Numbered from the stretch's first letter, positions 1 through 5,223 are shown. The stretch: 5,223 bases of DNA from Thermoplasmata archaeon (GCA_021828715.1 JAJZDF010000064.1:1-5223); one strand, 5' to 3'. Notes: generated from the sequence alone by a model not told the origin. Program-made: numbers and translations.

Positions 1-740
1 GTCCGGAGGTCGTTGAAGTCGAGGTTGACGAGGCCCGGCCGGGTGATGATCTCGGTGATGCCCCGGATGGCCCGGGCGAGGACCGAGTCGGCGACCTTGA
101 AGGCGGTCTGGATCGGGAGCCGGGGGACGAGCTCGAGCAGCCGGTCGTTGGGGATCGTGATCACGGTGTCGATCGTCGAGCGCAGCTTCTCGAGACCCCA
201 CGCCGCGTTCTCTCCGCGAACGAGCCCTTCCGAGGTGAACGGGAGGGTGCACACGGCGATGGTGAGCGGGCTCCCGCCGTTGGCGTCCTTCGCCGCCTGC
301 GAGACGACCGACGCGGAGCCGGTTCCGGTCCCGCCGCCGAGGCCCAGCGTGATGAAGACCATGTCCGAATTGGCGAGCGCCTTCTTGATCTCGTCCTCCG
401 CCTCGCGCGCTGCCTGCTCGCCGACCTGCGGAAGGGCCCCCGCCCCGAGCCCGCGCGTGAGGCGGCGGCCGAGCAGGATCTTCCGCGGGGCATGGATCGC
501 GAGCAGGTGCTGGGCGTCGGTGTTGCAGGCGACGAGCTCGACCCCAGCGATCCCCTCTTCGGAGAGCCGGTTGATCGTGTTGCACCCTCCGCCGCCGCAG
601 CCGACGACCTTGATGTTCGTCTTCAGGGAGGCGAGGACCGCCTCGAGCTCGGCGTCGTCGTTCGTCGGAGGGGGGGCCTCCGGAGTACGGCGGGTCTCTC
701 CGGGCAGGTGCGCCAGGATCTCCTGGGCTAAAGGTCGCAT
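1..740 (-). CDS. ftsZ: Cell division GTPase FtsZ (FtsZ1-like), C-terminus beyond the left edge
   Basis: FtsZ is the tubulin-like GTPase that polymerises into the cytokinetic ring at the inner face of the membrane. The 246 visible residues hold the whole GTPase domain. It starts with a ~40-residue N-terminal extension, then [12 protein letters not shown] (about 43-54), the NTDAQ nucleotide-contact segment (73-77), GLGAG (97-101), the tubulin signature GGGTGTGS (135-142), PFTSEG (167-172) and IPNDRLL (196-202). It ends with the T7 catalytic loop NLDFND (239-244). The segment [23 protein letters not shown] resembles archaeal FtsZ1 more than FtsZ2, judged from memory of the Methanocaldococcus protein. 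The reading frame runs off the window just after the T7 loop, so roughly the last third (C-terminal domain and tail) is not seen. The start is ATG at 740; an in-frame GTG directly before it (743) is possible. It is divergent from mptE, with a TATA box about 38 bp upstream of the ATG, so the leader should be very short. The P-loop-like segment reads GGGGCN where other archaea often have GGAGNN; this is a mild variant. Confidence 0.96.
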   Translation of the reverse strand, partial: MRPLAQEILAHLPGETRRTPEAPPPTNDDAELEAVLASLKTNIKVVGCGGGGCNTINRLSEEGIAGVELVACNTDAQHLLAIHAPRKILLGRRLTRGLGAGALPQVGEQAAREAEDEIKKALANSDMVFITLGLGGGTGTGSASVVSQAAKDANGGSPLTIAVCTLPFTSEGLVRGENAAWGLEKLRSTIDTVITIPNDRLLELVPRLPIQTAFKVADSVLARAIRGITEIITRPGLVNLDFNDLR

Positions 741-774
741 CACGGACTTCCCCGGCGAGGGAGCCGGGTCCCTG

Positions 775-781
775 TTATAAA
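775..781. promoter_or_regulatory. Palindromic TATA box shared by the divergent ftsZ and mptE genes
   Basis: The hexamer TTATAA is its own reverse complement and is the only AT-rich island in the 65-bp gap between ftsZ and mptE. Read on the minus strand it is TTTATAA, a good archaeal box A, and predicts a transcription start near 750, about 10 nt before the ftsZ ATG. Read on the plus strand it is TTATAAA and predicts a start near 804-806, right at the GTG of mptE. It is seen directly as a motif; the promoter role and start positions are inferred from usual archaeal spacing of about 25-28 nt from the box centre. Confidence 0.6.
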
Positions 782-805
782 GCGTTGGGCGCGCTCCCCC
801 GCCTC

Positions 806-1546
806 GTGGAGTATCCCCGCTGGGCGCCGCTCTATCGGCGCATCGCCGACGATCTCCACCTCCCGTTCGAGCGGGAGGTCGCCGCCGGCCGAGCCCTCCG
901 CGACCTGCTGCCCGCCCGGGGCCGGCACGACGCGACGGCGCGGGCGACCGGACGCCTCCGCGCGAAGGAAGTCGTGGTCGTGGGCCTCGGTCCCGGCGCC
1001 GGTCCGCCCCCCCTCTGGCGGCGTCGGGAGGGTGCGGATCCCCTCGCGGTCGTCGCCGCCGACGGCGCGGCGGCGGTCTGCCTCGACGCCGGGATCGTGC
1101 CGGACGTGGTCGTTACCGACCTGGACGGGCCGGTGCCGGCCGAGATCGCGGCGAACGCCCGGGGGGCGTTCATCGTGGTACACGCGCACGGCGACAACGG
1201 AGCGGCCCTCGAGGAATGGGTGCCGCAGTTCCCCGGGGCGCTGGCCGGCTCGTGGGCCGGTCCGCCGGACGACGAGCTGCTCGACGTCGGGGGCTTCACC
1301 GACGGGGACCGGGCCGCCTACCTCGCGGCGGCCGCCGGGGCCCGGAGTATCCTTCTCTGGGGATTTGACTTCGATCGGGTCGACGAGCCCCCCGGCCCGG
1401 TTCGGGAGCGGAAGCGGCGCAAGCTCGGCTGGGCGCGGGTCGCCCTGCAGGAGCTCGCCGCGGACGGCGCGCCGCTAAAGGCGTGGACGCGTGACGGCCG
1501 CGTCGAGCCTTACCCGGGCGGGATCCACGGCGCGTCCACGAGATAG
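806..1546 (+). CDS. mptE: 6-hydroxymethyl-7,8-dihydropterin diphosphokinase, MptE family
   Basis: This enzyme transfers diphosphate from ATP to 6-hydroxymethyl-7,8-dihydropterin. In archaea that step leads to tetrahydromethanopterin-type or folate-type C1 carriers; it is a cytoplasmic enzyme unrelated in fold to bacterial FolK. The 246-residue protein shows the family pattern in order: an N-terminal [10 protein letters not shown] helix, VVVVGLGPG (about 56-64), AADG (84-87), [13 protein letters not shown] (96-108), HAHGDN (126-131), GGFTDGDRA (152-160), LWGFDF (174-179) and a late KRRKL (193-197). I choose GTG at 806 over the longer TTG at 785. Starting there gives [13 protein letters not shown], which fits the usual MptE N-terminus, and the TATA box at 775-781 would start transcription at about 804-806, so the TTG would not be in the message. 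It would therefore be translated as a leaderless mRNA. It faces ftsZ head-to-head, and its last 37 bp overlap the end of the convergent membrane-protein gene. Confidence 0.93.
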   Translation: MEYPRWAPLYRRIADDLHLPFEREVAAGRALRDLLPARGRHDATARATGRLRAKEVVVVGLGPGAGPPPLWRRREGADPLAVVAADGAAAVCLDAGIVPDVVVTDLDGPVPAEIAANARGAFIVVHAHGDNGAALEEWVPQFPGALAGSWAGPPDDELLDVGGFTDGDRAAYLAAAAGARSILLWGFDFDRVDEPPGPVRERKRRKLGWARVALQELAADGAPLKAWTRDGRVEPYPGGIHGASTR

Positions 1547-3336
1547 ACGATGTTCTGCCCGTCCTCGTAGATCGGCACAAACGGCATCTCGTCGAGCCAG
1601 GCGATCGCCGCTCCGCTGAGGGGCGGGGCGAGCCCGGACGGGTTCCCCGCGACCCCCGCGTGCATGACGGAGTCGACGGCCACCAGGTCGATCGGCCGGT
1701 CGATGTAGGGCGTCCCGGAACCGCGGAGTTCGGCGTAGGCCTGGGGGGCCTCGGACGCCGAACCGGTGAACAGAACGGGGGTCGTCGTCCAGGTCGCCGG
1801 ATTGCCGTCGAAGCCGAAGATCATCGAAGAGAGCCGGTGGTCGCTCGCGACCGTCCACGTGGCCGGTGCCGCGAGCCCGACCCACATCCAGAGCGCCGCG
1901 TCGCCGTGGGTGAGCCCCTCCTCGAAGCCGCCGAACAGCGTCTGGGGGGGATAGACGATCGCCGCGTTCGCGCCCACCAGGACGACGAGCGCGACCGCGG
2001 CGGCGACCGCCGCCCGCCGGCCGGCCCGGGAGTCGATGCGGGCGACGAGCCGGGCGGCGCCAACCGCGGCGAGGAGCGCGATCGGGATGAGGAGGTACTC
2101 GGCGTGCCGCTCCGGAGGTATCGCCTCCACGAACCCGGCGATCGACGGGCCGATCTCCGAGGCGAGGAGCGTGGCGAGGGCGGAGATCGCGAGGATCGCG
2201 AGCCACGTGAGCGCGAACGGGCCGAGGCGGGACGTCGTGAGGAGGCGACGGCTCCCGGCGCAGAGGACGACGATCCCGAGCAGGGGGGCGAACCAGAGGA
2301 TCGCGGACGGCTGGGTCACCTGGGTCGTCCCGGGGAGCGGCACCACGAGGAGCAGGGAGACCCCGCCGAAGATCCCCACCGCGAGGAGGAGCGCGTCGCG
2401 GAGGAGGCTGCGGTCGGACGGGAGGCGGACCCACCGCCGGCGCGGCGGCGAACGTCGCCTTAGCGCGACCGCGACCGCCGAGAGGACGAGGACGAGGAGC
2501 ACCGCCCCCTCGAGGGCCCCGAAGCCGACGTACGTGGTGTGGCCGAGGCCGGGCTGGAGGACCTTGGCGACGAACTCGGTCGTGCCGTAGAACCAGAACA
2601 GGAATGTCGCGGTGACCAGCCCGCCGAGGAACAGGAACTCCCGGAGGGGGAAGCGGCGGCTCCAGAGGCCGGGTCGCCACAGCTCCAACAGGAGAAGCCC
2701 GCCGAGCGCCCCGATGACGAGGAAGTACGTCGACAGGTGGTGCGTCACGATGAGGGCGCCGGCCGTGAGCGAGAGCGGGAGATACCAGCGGACGTCCCGC
2801 CGGCTCTCGACGAACATCCAGAGCCCGGCGACGGCGAAGGCATCGCCGAGGGACGCGGGGGCGGCGTGGGCGATCGTGAACAGCCGGGGCATCGCGACCG
2901 AGGCGAGCGCGGCAGCCAGCAACGCGATCCGGTCGTCGGGGTAGAGCCGCCGGAACAGCAGGAAGAGCGGGAAGACGGAGAGGACGGCCAGGACCGGGAT
3001 AATCACCGTCAGGGCCGTGAACGTCGAGAGGCCGAGCGCCGCGGCGCCGGCCCCGGCGACCAGATAGATCCCGGGGAAGTCCGGGTAGGCCGATCCCCAG
3101 CCGCCGTACGCCGTCCCGAGCGGCAGATGTCCGGTCGCGAGGAGCGCCGACGTGAGCGCGTAGTACTCGCCCGAATCCGACCCGAAGAGGGCGTAGGAGA
3201 GATACGGCTCCAGGGCGAGGAAGACGAGGAGGACCGCCAGCCCGACCAGCAGGACCGCGATCTCGGTTCGCACCGGGGGAAGCCGCGGGAGTCGGGGCGC
3301 CGCGGGAGCCGACGGGGCGGGGGTCGCCGTATCCAT
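1510..3336 (-). CDS. Polytopic membrane protein, probable GT-C-fold glycosyltransferase
   Basis: The 608-residue protein begins with a short Ala/Pro-rich cytoplasmic tail (1-22). It then has about 12-13 hydrophobic helices between residues 24 and 461, and ends in a soluble domain of about 145 residues. The first loop after helix 1 carries SDSGEYY (53-59) and then GSAYPDFPGIY (81-91). Acidic residues in this extracytoplasmic loop (D54, E57) are where GT-C lipid-phosphosugar-dependent glycosyltransferases keep catalytic or metal-binding acids. Other recognisable points are AHAAPASLGD (156-165), THHLS (198-202) and PPERHAEYLL (407-416) before a late helix. The tail (TVASDHRLSS ... [12 protein letters not shown]) looks like the extracytoplasmic end of archaeal GT-C proteins. 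I infer transfer of sugars from lipid carriers to glycoproteins or lipids at the cell surface; donor and acceptor are unknown. The start ATG at 3336 has no Shine-Dalgarno sequence and sits about 29 bp from an AATTTT box, suggesting a leaderless message. The gene stands alone. Its frame was chosen over the other long open frames because only it gives a coherent helix pattern. Confidence 0.85.
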   Translation of the reverse strand: MDTATPAPSAPAAPRLPRLPPVRTEIAVLLVGLAVLLVFLALEPYLSYALFGSDSGEYYALTSALLATGHLPLGTAYGGWGSAYPDFPGIYLVAGAGAAALGLSTFTALTVIIPVLAVLSVFPLFLLFRRLYPDDRIALLAAALASVAMPRLFTIAHAAPASLGDAFAVAGLWMFVESRRDVRWYLPLSLTAGALIVTHHLSTYFLVIGALGGLLLLELWRPGLWSRRFPLREFLFLGGLVTATFLFWFYGTTEFVAKVLQPGLGHTTYVGFGALEGAVLLVLVLSAVAVALRRRSPPRRRWVRLPSDRSLLRDALLLAVGIFGGVSLLLVVPLPGTTQVTQPSAILWFAPLLGIVVLCAGSRRLLTTSRLGPFALTWLAILAISALATLLASEIGPSIAGFVEAIPPERHAEYLLIPIALLAAVGAARLVARIDSRAGRRAAVAAAVALVVLVGANAAIVYPPQTLFGGFEEGLTHGDAALWMWVGLAAPATWTVASDHRLSSMIFGFDGNPATWTTTPVLFTGSASEAPQAYAELRGSGTPYIDRPIDLVAVDSVMHAGVAGNPSGLAPPLSGAAIAWLDEMPFVPIYEDGQNIVYLVDAPWIPPG

Positions 3337-3361
3337 CCGCGCGCCGATACCGTCGTCCCCC

Positions 3362-3369
3362 CAAAATTG
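3362..3369 (-). promoter_or_regulatory. Weak TATA-like box for the membrane glycosyltransferase gene
   Basis: On the minus strand this reads CAATTTTG, the only AT-rich stretch close to the ATG at 3336. Its centre is about 29 bp upstream of that ATG, the spacing expected when transcription starts at the start codon itself. There is no purine-rich ribosome-binding site between them. The match to box A is poor, so this is a positional inference. Confidence 0.35.
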
Positions 3370-3411
3370 TGGCGGCGGACGCCGACGAGACGGACGGGGG
3401 GTCCCGACCGG

Positions 3412-3427
3412 CTATATCGCTAAATAG
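3412..3427 (+). promoter_or_regulatory. AT-rich promoter element with imperfect dyad, upstream of the 115-residue protein
   Basis: The segment CTATATCGCTAAATAG contains two TATA-like runs, TATAT (3413-3417) and TAAATA (3421-3426), in a very GC-rich setting. Usual archaeal spacing would place transcription starts around 3440-3452, leaving an 11-25 nt leader before the GTG at 3463. Within that leader GAGG (3450-3453) could act as a weak Shine-Dalgarno site. The 16-bp segment is also an imperfect palindrome (12 of 16 positions agree with its reverse complement), so a regulator could bind here. The promoter role is reasonable; the operator role is speculative. Confidence 0.45.
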
Positions 3428-3462
3428 GGGACGCAGGTGCGCCGCCTCCGAGGCACCGAGCC

Positions 3463-3810
3463 GTGACCCCCTCCCTCTCGGCGAAATCGAAGGCCCGCCC
3501 CGCCTCGTCGGTCCGTCCGTCCCGTACCCCGGCGCCCGCCCGGAAGCCATCCGCCCGGGCCCGCCCCCCCCCGAAGCCGCCGGCCAAGCCGACCGCCAAG
3601 GCGGCCCCCGCCGCGGCGCTTGCCCCGGTCCCGGAGATCCGGCGCCCGGACGGCCGTCGCCACCTCCTCTCCCTCGCGTTCGTCCGCGACGGCGACGAGT
3701 TCATGGCGCGGATCGAGACGGACTCGGGCCACATCACGGAACTCAAGAACCGCGCCCTCGACCACCTGCTCACGCTGGTCGCCGGTGAACTCGAGGATCT
3801 TCTCGAGTGA
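3463..3810 (+). CDS. Small protein of unknown function with basic Ala/Pro/Lys-rich tail
   Basis: I do not recognise this 115-residue protein. Residues 1-57 are a low-complexity tail made almost only of Ala, Pro, Lys, Arg, Ser and Thr, positively charged and surely disordered. Residues 60-115 look like a compact domain: two short beta strands (HLLSLAFV, then EFMARIET) followed by a helix (ELKNRALDHLLTLVAGELEDLLE) ending in acidic residues at the C-terminus. The start is GTG at 3463: an in-frame TAA stands at 3421-3423, no ATG lies between, and a weak GAGG sits 9 bp before it. A promoter-like AT island is at 3412-3427. The last 41 bp overlap the end of the convergent membrane-protein gene. The beta-beta-helix end suggests a binding or dimerisation module, and the basic tail could touch nucleic acid or acidic lipid; both ideas are guesses. 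That the frame is real rests on the ordered C-terminal domain and the promoter, since the tail alone could be a high-GC artefact. Confidence 0.65.
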   Translation: MTPSLSAKSKARPASSVRPSRTPAPARKPSARARPPPKPPAKPTAKAAPAAALAPVPEIRRPDGRRHLLSLAFVRDGDEFMARIETDSGHITELKNRALDHLLTLVAGELEDLLE

Positions 3811-4255
3811 CCGCAGACGGCGCACCCTCGATCCCGTCCAGCAGTCCCCGTCCGACCTCGTAGACGACGCTTCGCCCCGTCCGGTCCGAGAGGCGGACCG
3901 CGTCGACGGGTTCCGGCGACAGCATCCCGACCGGCAGGCGCCGCACGATCTCGACACGAATCCGGAGGCCCGGGGCCCACGTGCGACGGCGGCCCCAGCG
4001 GCCGACCACGACCCACCCCTCGGGCCGGAGTTCGACCCGACGGGGAGCCGCGGTGACCGCATAGGCCGCGCTCGCCGCCGCGAGCAGCACCGCGACACCG
4101 AGGAAGAGGTCGAGGCCGTCCTGGACGCCGGGGCGGCCGGCGTCGGGCCGGGTCGCGTCGAGGACGGCCAGCAACGCGGTGAGGAGCGACAGGGATCCGG
4201 TGTACGTCGCAGCGACCCTCCGCGCGCGGCGGGAGCCGGCCCGGTTCTCTCGCAC
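3770..4255 (-). CDS. Small two-helix membrane protein with possible PH-like domain
   Basis: The 161-residue product starts with a basic stretch (RENRAGSRRARR), then has two hydrophobic helices at about 14-32 and 48-69 forming a hairpin. A soluble C-terminal region of alternating strands follows (71-142): RRVELRPEGWVVVGRW, APGLRIRVEIVRRLP, VDAVRLSDRTGRSVVYEVGRGLLDGI. A membrane hairpin followed by a small all-beta module with a final amphipathic helix is the layout of bacterial PH-like (bPH/DUF304) membrane proteins. I propose that fold at modest confidence and cannot give a function. The start is GTG at 4255; no ATG or GTG in frame lies between it and the mobile-element end near 4322, so a longer original start may have been lost. 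No TATA-like box is visible in the 66 bp upstream. The C-terminus overlaps the convergent 115-residue gene by 41 bp. Confidence 0.6.
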   Translation of the reverse strand: MRENRAGSRRARRVAATYTGSLSLLTALLAVLDATRPDAGRPGVQDGLDLFLGVAVLLAAASAAYAVTAAPRRVELRPEGWVVVGRWGRRRTWAPGLRIRVEIVRRLPVGMLSPEPVDAVRLSDRTGRSVVYEVGRGLLDGIEGAPSAVTREDPRVHRRPA

Positions 4256-4304
4256 CGGAACGGGCGGGGGAGCCGGGTGGGTCGCGCGGGTCCCTCGCCG
4301 GATC

Positions 4305-4460
4305 CGGACGGCCCTAGCTACGGTGACATCCTCCCCCCTACAAGTAGGGGGGCTTCCCCCGGGACTCATCGTGCTACCTCCGAATCCCGTGGCGGTTCCT
4401 GCTTCTTCGACCGGACTCGCCGCCCCTTGCGGTGCGGTGGAGGTCCCGTCTCCACAGGCG
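4305..4460 (-). ncRNA. Predicted omega RNA (reRNA) of the TnpB element; boundaries approximate
   Basis: In characterised TnpB systems the guide RNA is processed from the 3' part of the tnpB transcript plus the right end, and its 3' guide is copied from the DNA that flanks the insertion. Here that region covers the last 90-100 nt of tnpB, the hairpin at 4333-4352 and the AGGATGTCAC terminus. It is followed by a guide of about 16-20 nt beginning near 4322 (CGTAGCTAGGGCCGTC on the minus strand). The hairpin and terminus are seen in the sequence; the RNA itself, its 5' end and guide length are inferred from the family. Confidence 0.5.
4333..4352 (-). repeat. Right-end hairpin of the IS element
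   Basis: A near-perfect inverted repeat: CCCCCCTA, tetraloop CTTG, TAGGGGGG, with an extra C-G pair possible inside the loop. It begins 14 bp past the tnpB stop and ends just before AGGATGTCAC. It matches the position of the TnpA-recognised subterminal hairpin and of the guide-proximal stem of omega RNA. A G-run (plus-strand C 4356-4360) just upstream on the same strand can pair with the same C-run, giving an alternative fold. Confidence 0.8.
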
Positions 4461-5223
4461 TCGATTCCCCGGTGCCCCCGGGTACTGCACGAAGAGCGCG
4501 GGCGAGGATGTTCCTCGCCGCGTTCAGGTCTCGGTCGAGCCGAAGTCCGCACGGACACCCGTACGTGCGGTCCTCGAGCGTGAGCGGCGGGTGGTGGAGC
4601 CGACCGCACCCCGAGCAGGTCTGAGTTGTCCCCTTCGTGGGGACCTCGACGTAGCGACCGGAGCGGCGGCCCTCTTTGTAGGCGGACATCTGCCGGAGCA
4701 TCCCCCAGCCCGCGTCGGCGGTCGCCTTCGCGAAAGAGCCCTCCATAGGGCCGCGCAGGTCCATGTCTTCGAAGGCGATCAGGTCGTGGTCTCGCACCCA
4801 CCCGGTCGTGAGCCGGTGGGCAAAGTCCCTTCGCTGGTCCCGCACCTTCGCATGGCACCGCGCCACCCGGAGCTTCGCCTTCTCGCGGCGATGCGAGCCC
4901 TTCTTCCGACGGGCGACGACCCGCTGGGCGCGCGCGAGGCGGTCTTCGGCCCGTCGCAGGAACTTCGGCGGCTCCACCACCTCTCCCGTGGGCAGGGTGG
5001 CGAGATGGGAGAGCCCCAGGTCCACCCCGACCGGGGTGACGGGCGGCGTCGCCGGAGGCGGTGCAGGGGCGGACACCTCGTAGGTGAGGACGGCGAACCA
5101 GCGGTCGCCCTCCCGCTTCACGGAGCAGGTCTTGACCCGGCCCTCGGGCGGAGTGCGGTGGACCTCGATGGGAATCTCTCCCACCCTGGATAGGTGGAGG
5201 CGGTGGGTGCCGTTCCGCCCCGG
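4366..5223 (-). CDS. tnpB: TnpB, RNA-guided endonuclease of IS200/IS605 elements, N-terminus beyond the right edge
   Basis: TnpB is a compact RNA-guided DNA nuclease, the ancestor of Cas12, that uses an omega RNA from the element's right end to cut DNA next to a short transposon-adjacent motif. The frame is open to the window edge. The 285 visible residues begin in the late wedge-like region (RLHLSRVGEIPIEVHR) and run to the stop at 4366-4368; by comparison with family lengths near 400, perhaps 100-190 residues are missing. Visible in order are RuvC-I GVDLGLSHLATL (catalytic Asp at visible residue 68), a basic helical stretch (RRKKGSHRREKAKLR), RuvC-II LIAFEDMDL (Glu at 152), YKEGRRSGRYVEV, the zinc finger CSGC...CPC (Cys 203, 206, 223, 225) and RuvC-III DRDLNAARNI (230-239). 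All three acids and four cysteines are present, so it should be catalytically competent. The C-terminal tail (STPVETGPPPHRKGRR...) is the usual variable extension, whose DNA also serves as omega RNA scaffold. A GTG at 5184 is internal, not the true start. Confidence 0.95.
   Translation of the reverse strand, partial: PGRNGTHRLHLSRVGEIPIEVHRTPPEGRVKTCSVKREGDRWFAVLTYEVSAPAPPPATPPVTPVGVDLGLSHLATLPTGEVVEPPKFLRRAEDRLARAQRVVARRKKGSHRREKAKLRVARCHAKVRDQRRDFAHRLTTGWVRDHDLIAFEDMDLRGPMEGSFAKATADAGWGMLRQMSAYKEGRRSGRYVEVPTKGTTQTCSGCGRLHHPPLTLEDRTYGCPCGLRLDRDLNAARNILARALRAVPGGTGESTPVETGPPPHRKGRRVRSKKQEPPRDSEVAR

Larger units (their letters stand above)
4322..5223 (-). mobile_element. IS200/IS605-family (IS1341-like) element, right-hand part only
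   Basis: The element is made of a tnpB gene followed on the same strand by a strong hairpin (4333-4352) and the sequence AGGATGTCAC (4332-4323). That arrangement is typical of the right ends of IS200/IS605 elements, which end in subterminal hairpins rather than inverted repeats and make no target duplication. The right boundary is placed at about 4322 by that pattern and could be off by a few bases. The left end and any tnpA lie beyond the window, so it is unknown whether this is an autonomous element or a tnpB-only copy moved in trans. Confidence 0.75.

Noticed and set aside
13..780. Plus-strand open frame of 255 codons opposite ftsZ
   Set aside because: ftsZ on the minus strand has every family motif in order; this frame is Ser/Arg/Pro-rich without any recognisable domain.
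832..1299. Minus-strand open frames opposite mptE (740-1189 and 832-1299)
   Set aside because: They are antisense to a confidently identified MptE and contain only low-complexity Arg/Pro/Ser/Thr sequence.
1660..3423. Long plus-strand open frames (1660-2463, 2539-3423) full of Asp, Glu, Arg and Gly
   Set aside because: These are the antisense reading of hydrophobic Leu/Val/Ala codons of the membrane protein. The extreme charge and lack of motifs are what such shadows always show.
1475..3550. A 691-codon open frame on the minus strand overlapping the membrane glycosyltransferase in another frame
   Set aside because: It is rich in Arg, Pro and Gly with no helix pattern or motif, and same-strand overlap with a clear polytopic protein marks it as a high-GC shadow.
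4333..4352. Hairpin read as an intrinsic terminator
   Set aside because: It is not followed by a T-run on either strand, archaeal termination relies mainly on T-tracts, and its position matches an IS right end.
4256..4858. Upstream in-frame extension of the small membrane protein through the tnpB region
   Set aside because: The extension reads antisense-free but out of frame through tnpB codons and across the element's right end, with no motif. The host gene should begin after the element boundary, at GTG 4255.
4179..5193. Plus-strand open frames opposite tnpB (4179-4583, 4432-5193)
   Set aside because: They are antisense to a clear TnpB with all catalytic motifs and show no domain of their own.
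1..5223. CRISPR array, tRNA or rRNA
   Set aside because: I saw no regularly spaced direct repeats and no tRNA-like or rRNA-like segments on either strand.

Overview
This is a GC-rich window (roughly 70% G+C by eye) from an archaeon. Three things point there. It carries an archaeal-type FtsZ and an MptE-family 6-hydroxymethylpterin diphosphokinase, which is the archaeal pterin enzyme. Starts are leaderless or nearly so, placed just downstream of TATA-like boxes. Promoter islands of AT-rich sequence stand out sharply in an otherwise GC-saturated background. A high-GC euryarchaeal or Thermoplasmatota-type lineage is my best guess, but the phylum cannot be fixed from sequence reading alone.

Layout from left to right. 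Bases 1-740 (minus) hold the N-terminal two thirds of ftsZ, cut by the left edge just after the T7 loop. A 65-bp divergent intergenic region (741-805) with one palindromic TATA box separates it from mptE (806-1546, plus). mptE runs tail-to-tail into a 608-residue polytopic GT-C-like membrane glycosyltransferase (1510-3336, minus), with a 37-bp overlap of coding ends. A second divergent promoter region (3337-3462) precedes a 115-residue unknown protein with an Ala/Pro/Lys/Arg-rich tail (3463-3810, plus). That gene overlaps tail-to-tail by 41 bp with a small two-helix membrane protein carrying a possible PH-like domain (3770-4255, minus). From about 4322 to the right edge lies a mobile element of the IS200/IS605 (IS1341-like) type: a tnpB gene (minus, N-terminus off the right edge), followed by a strong right-end hairpin and an AGGATGTCAC-type terminus.

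The four host genes cover unrelated functions: cell division, tetrahydromethanopterin-type cofactor synthesis, surface glycosylation and an unknown membrane function. They do not look like one operon, because strands alternate as minus, plus, minus, plus, minus. The architecture is very compact, with shared divergent promoters and overlapping convergent ends. The most interesting part is the TnpB unit. Its RuvC residues and zinc finger are intact. Its right end and 3' coding tail should form an omega RNA (reRNA) whose guide would be read from host sequence directly upstream of the small membrane-protein gene.
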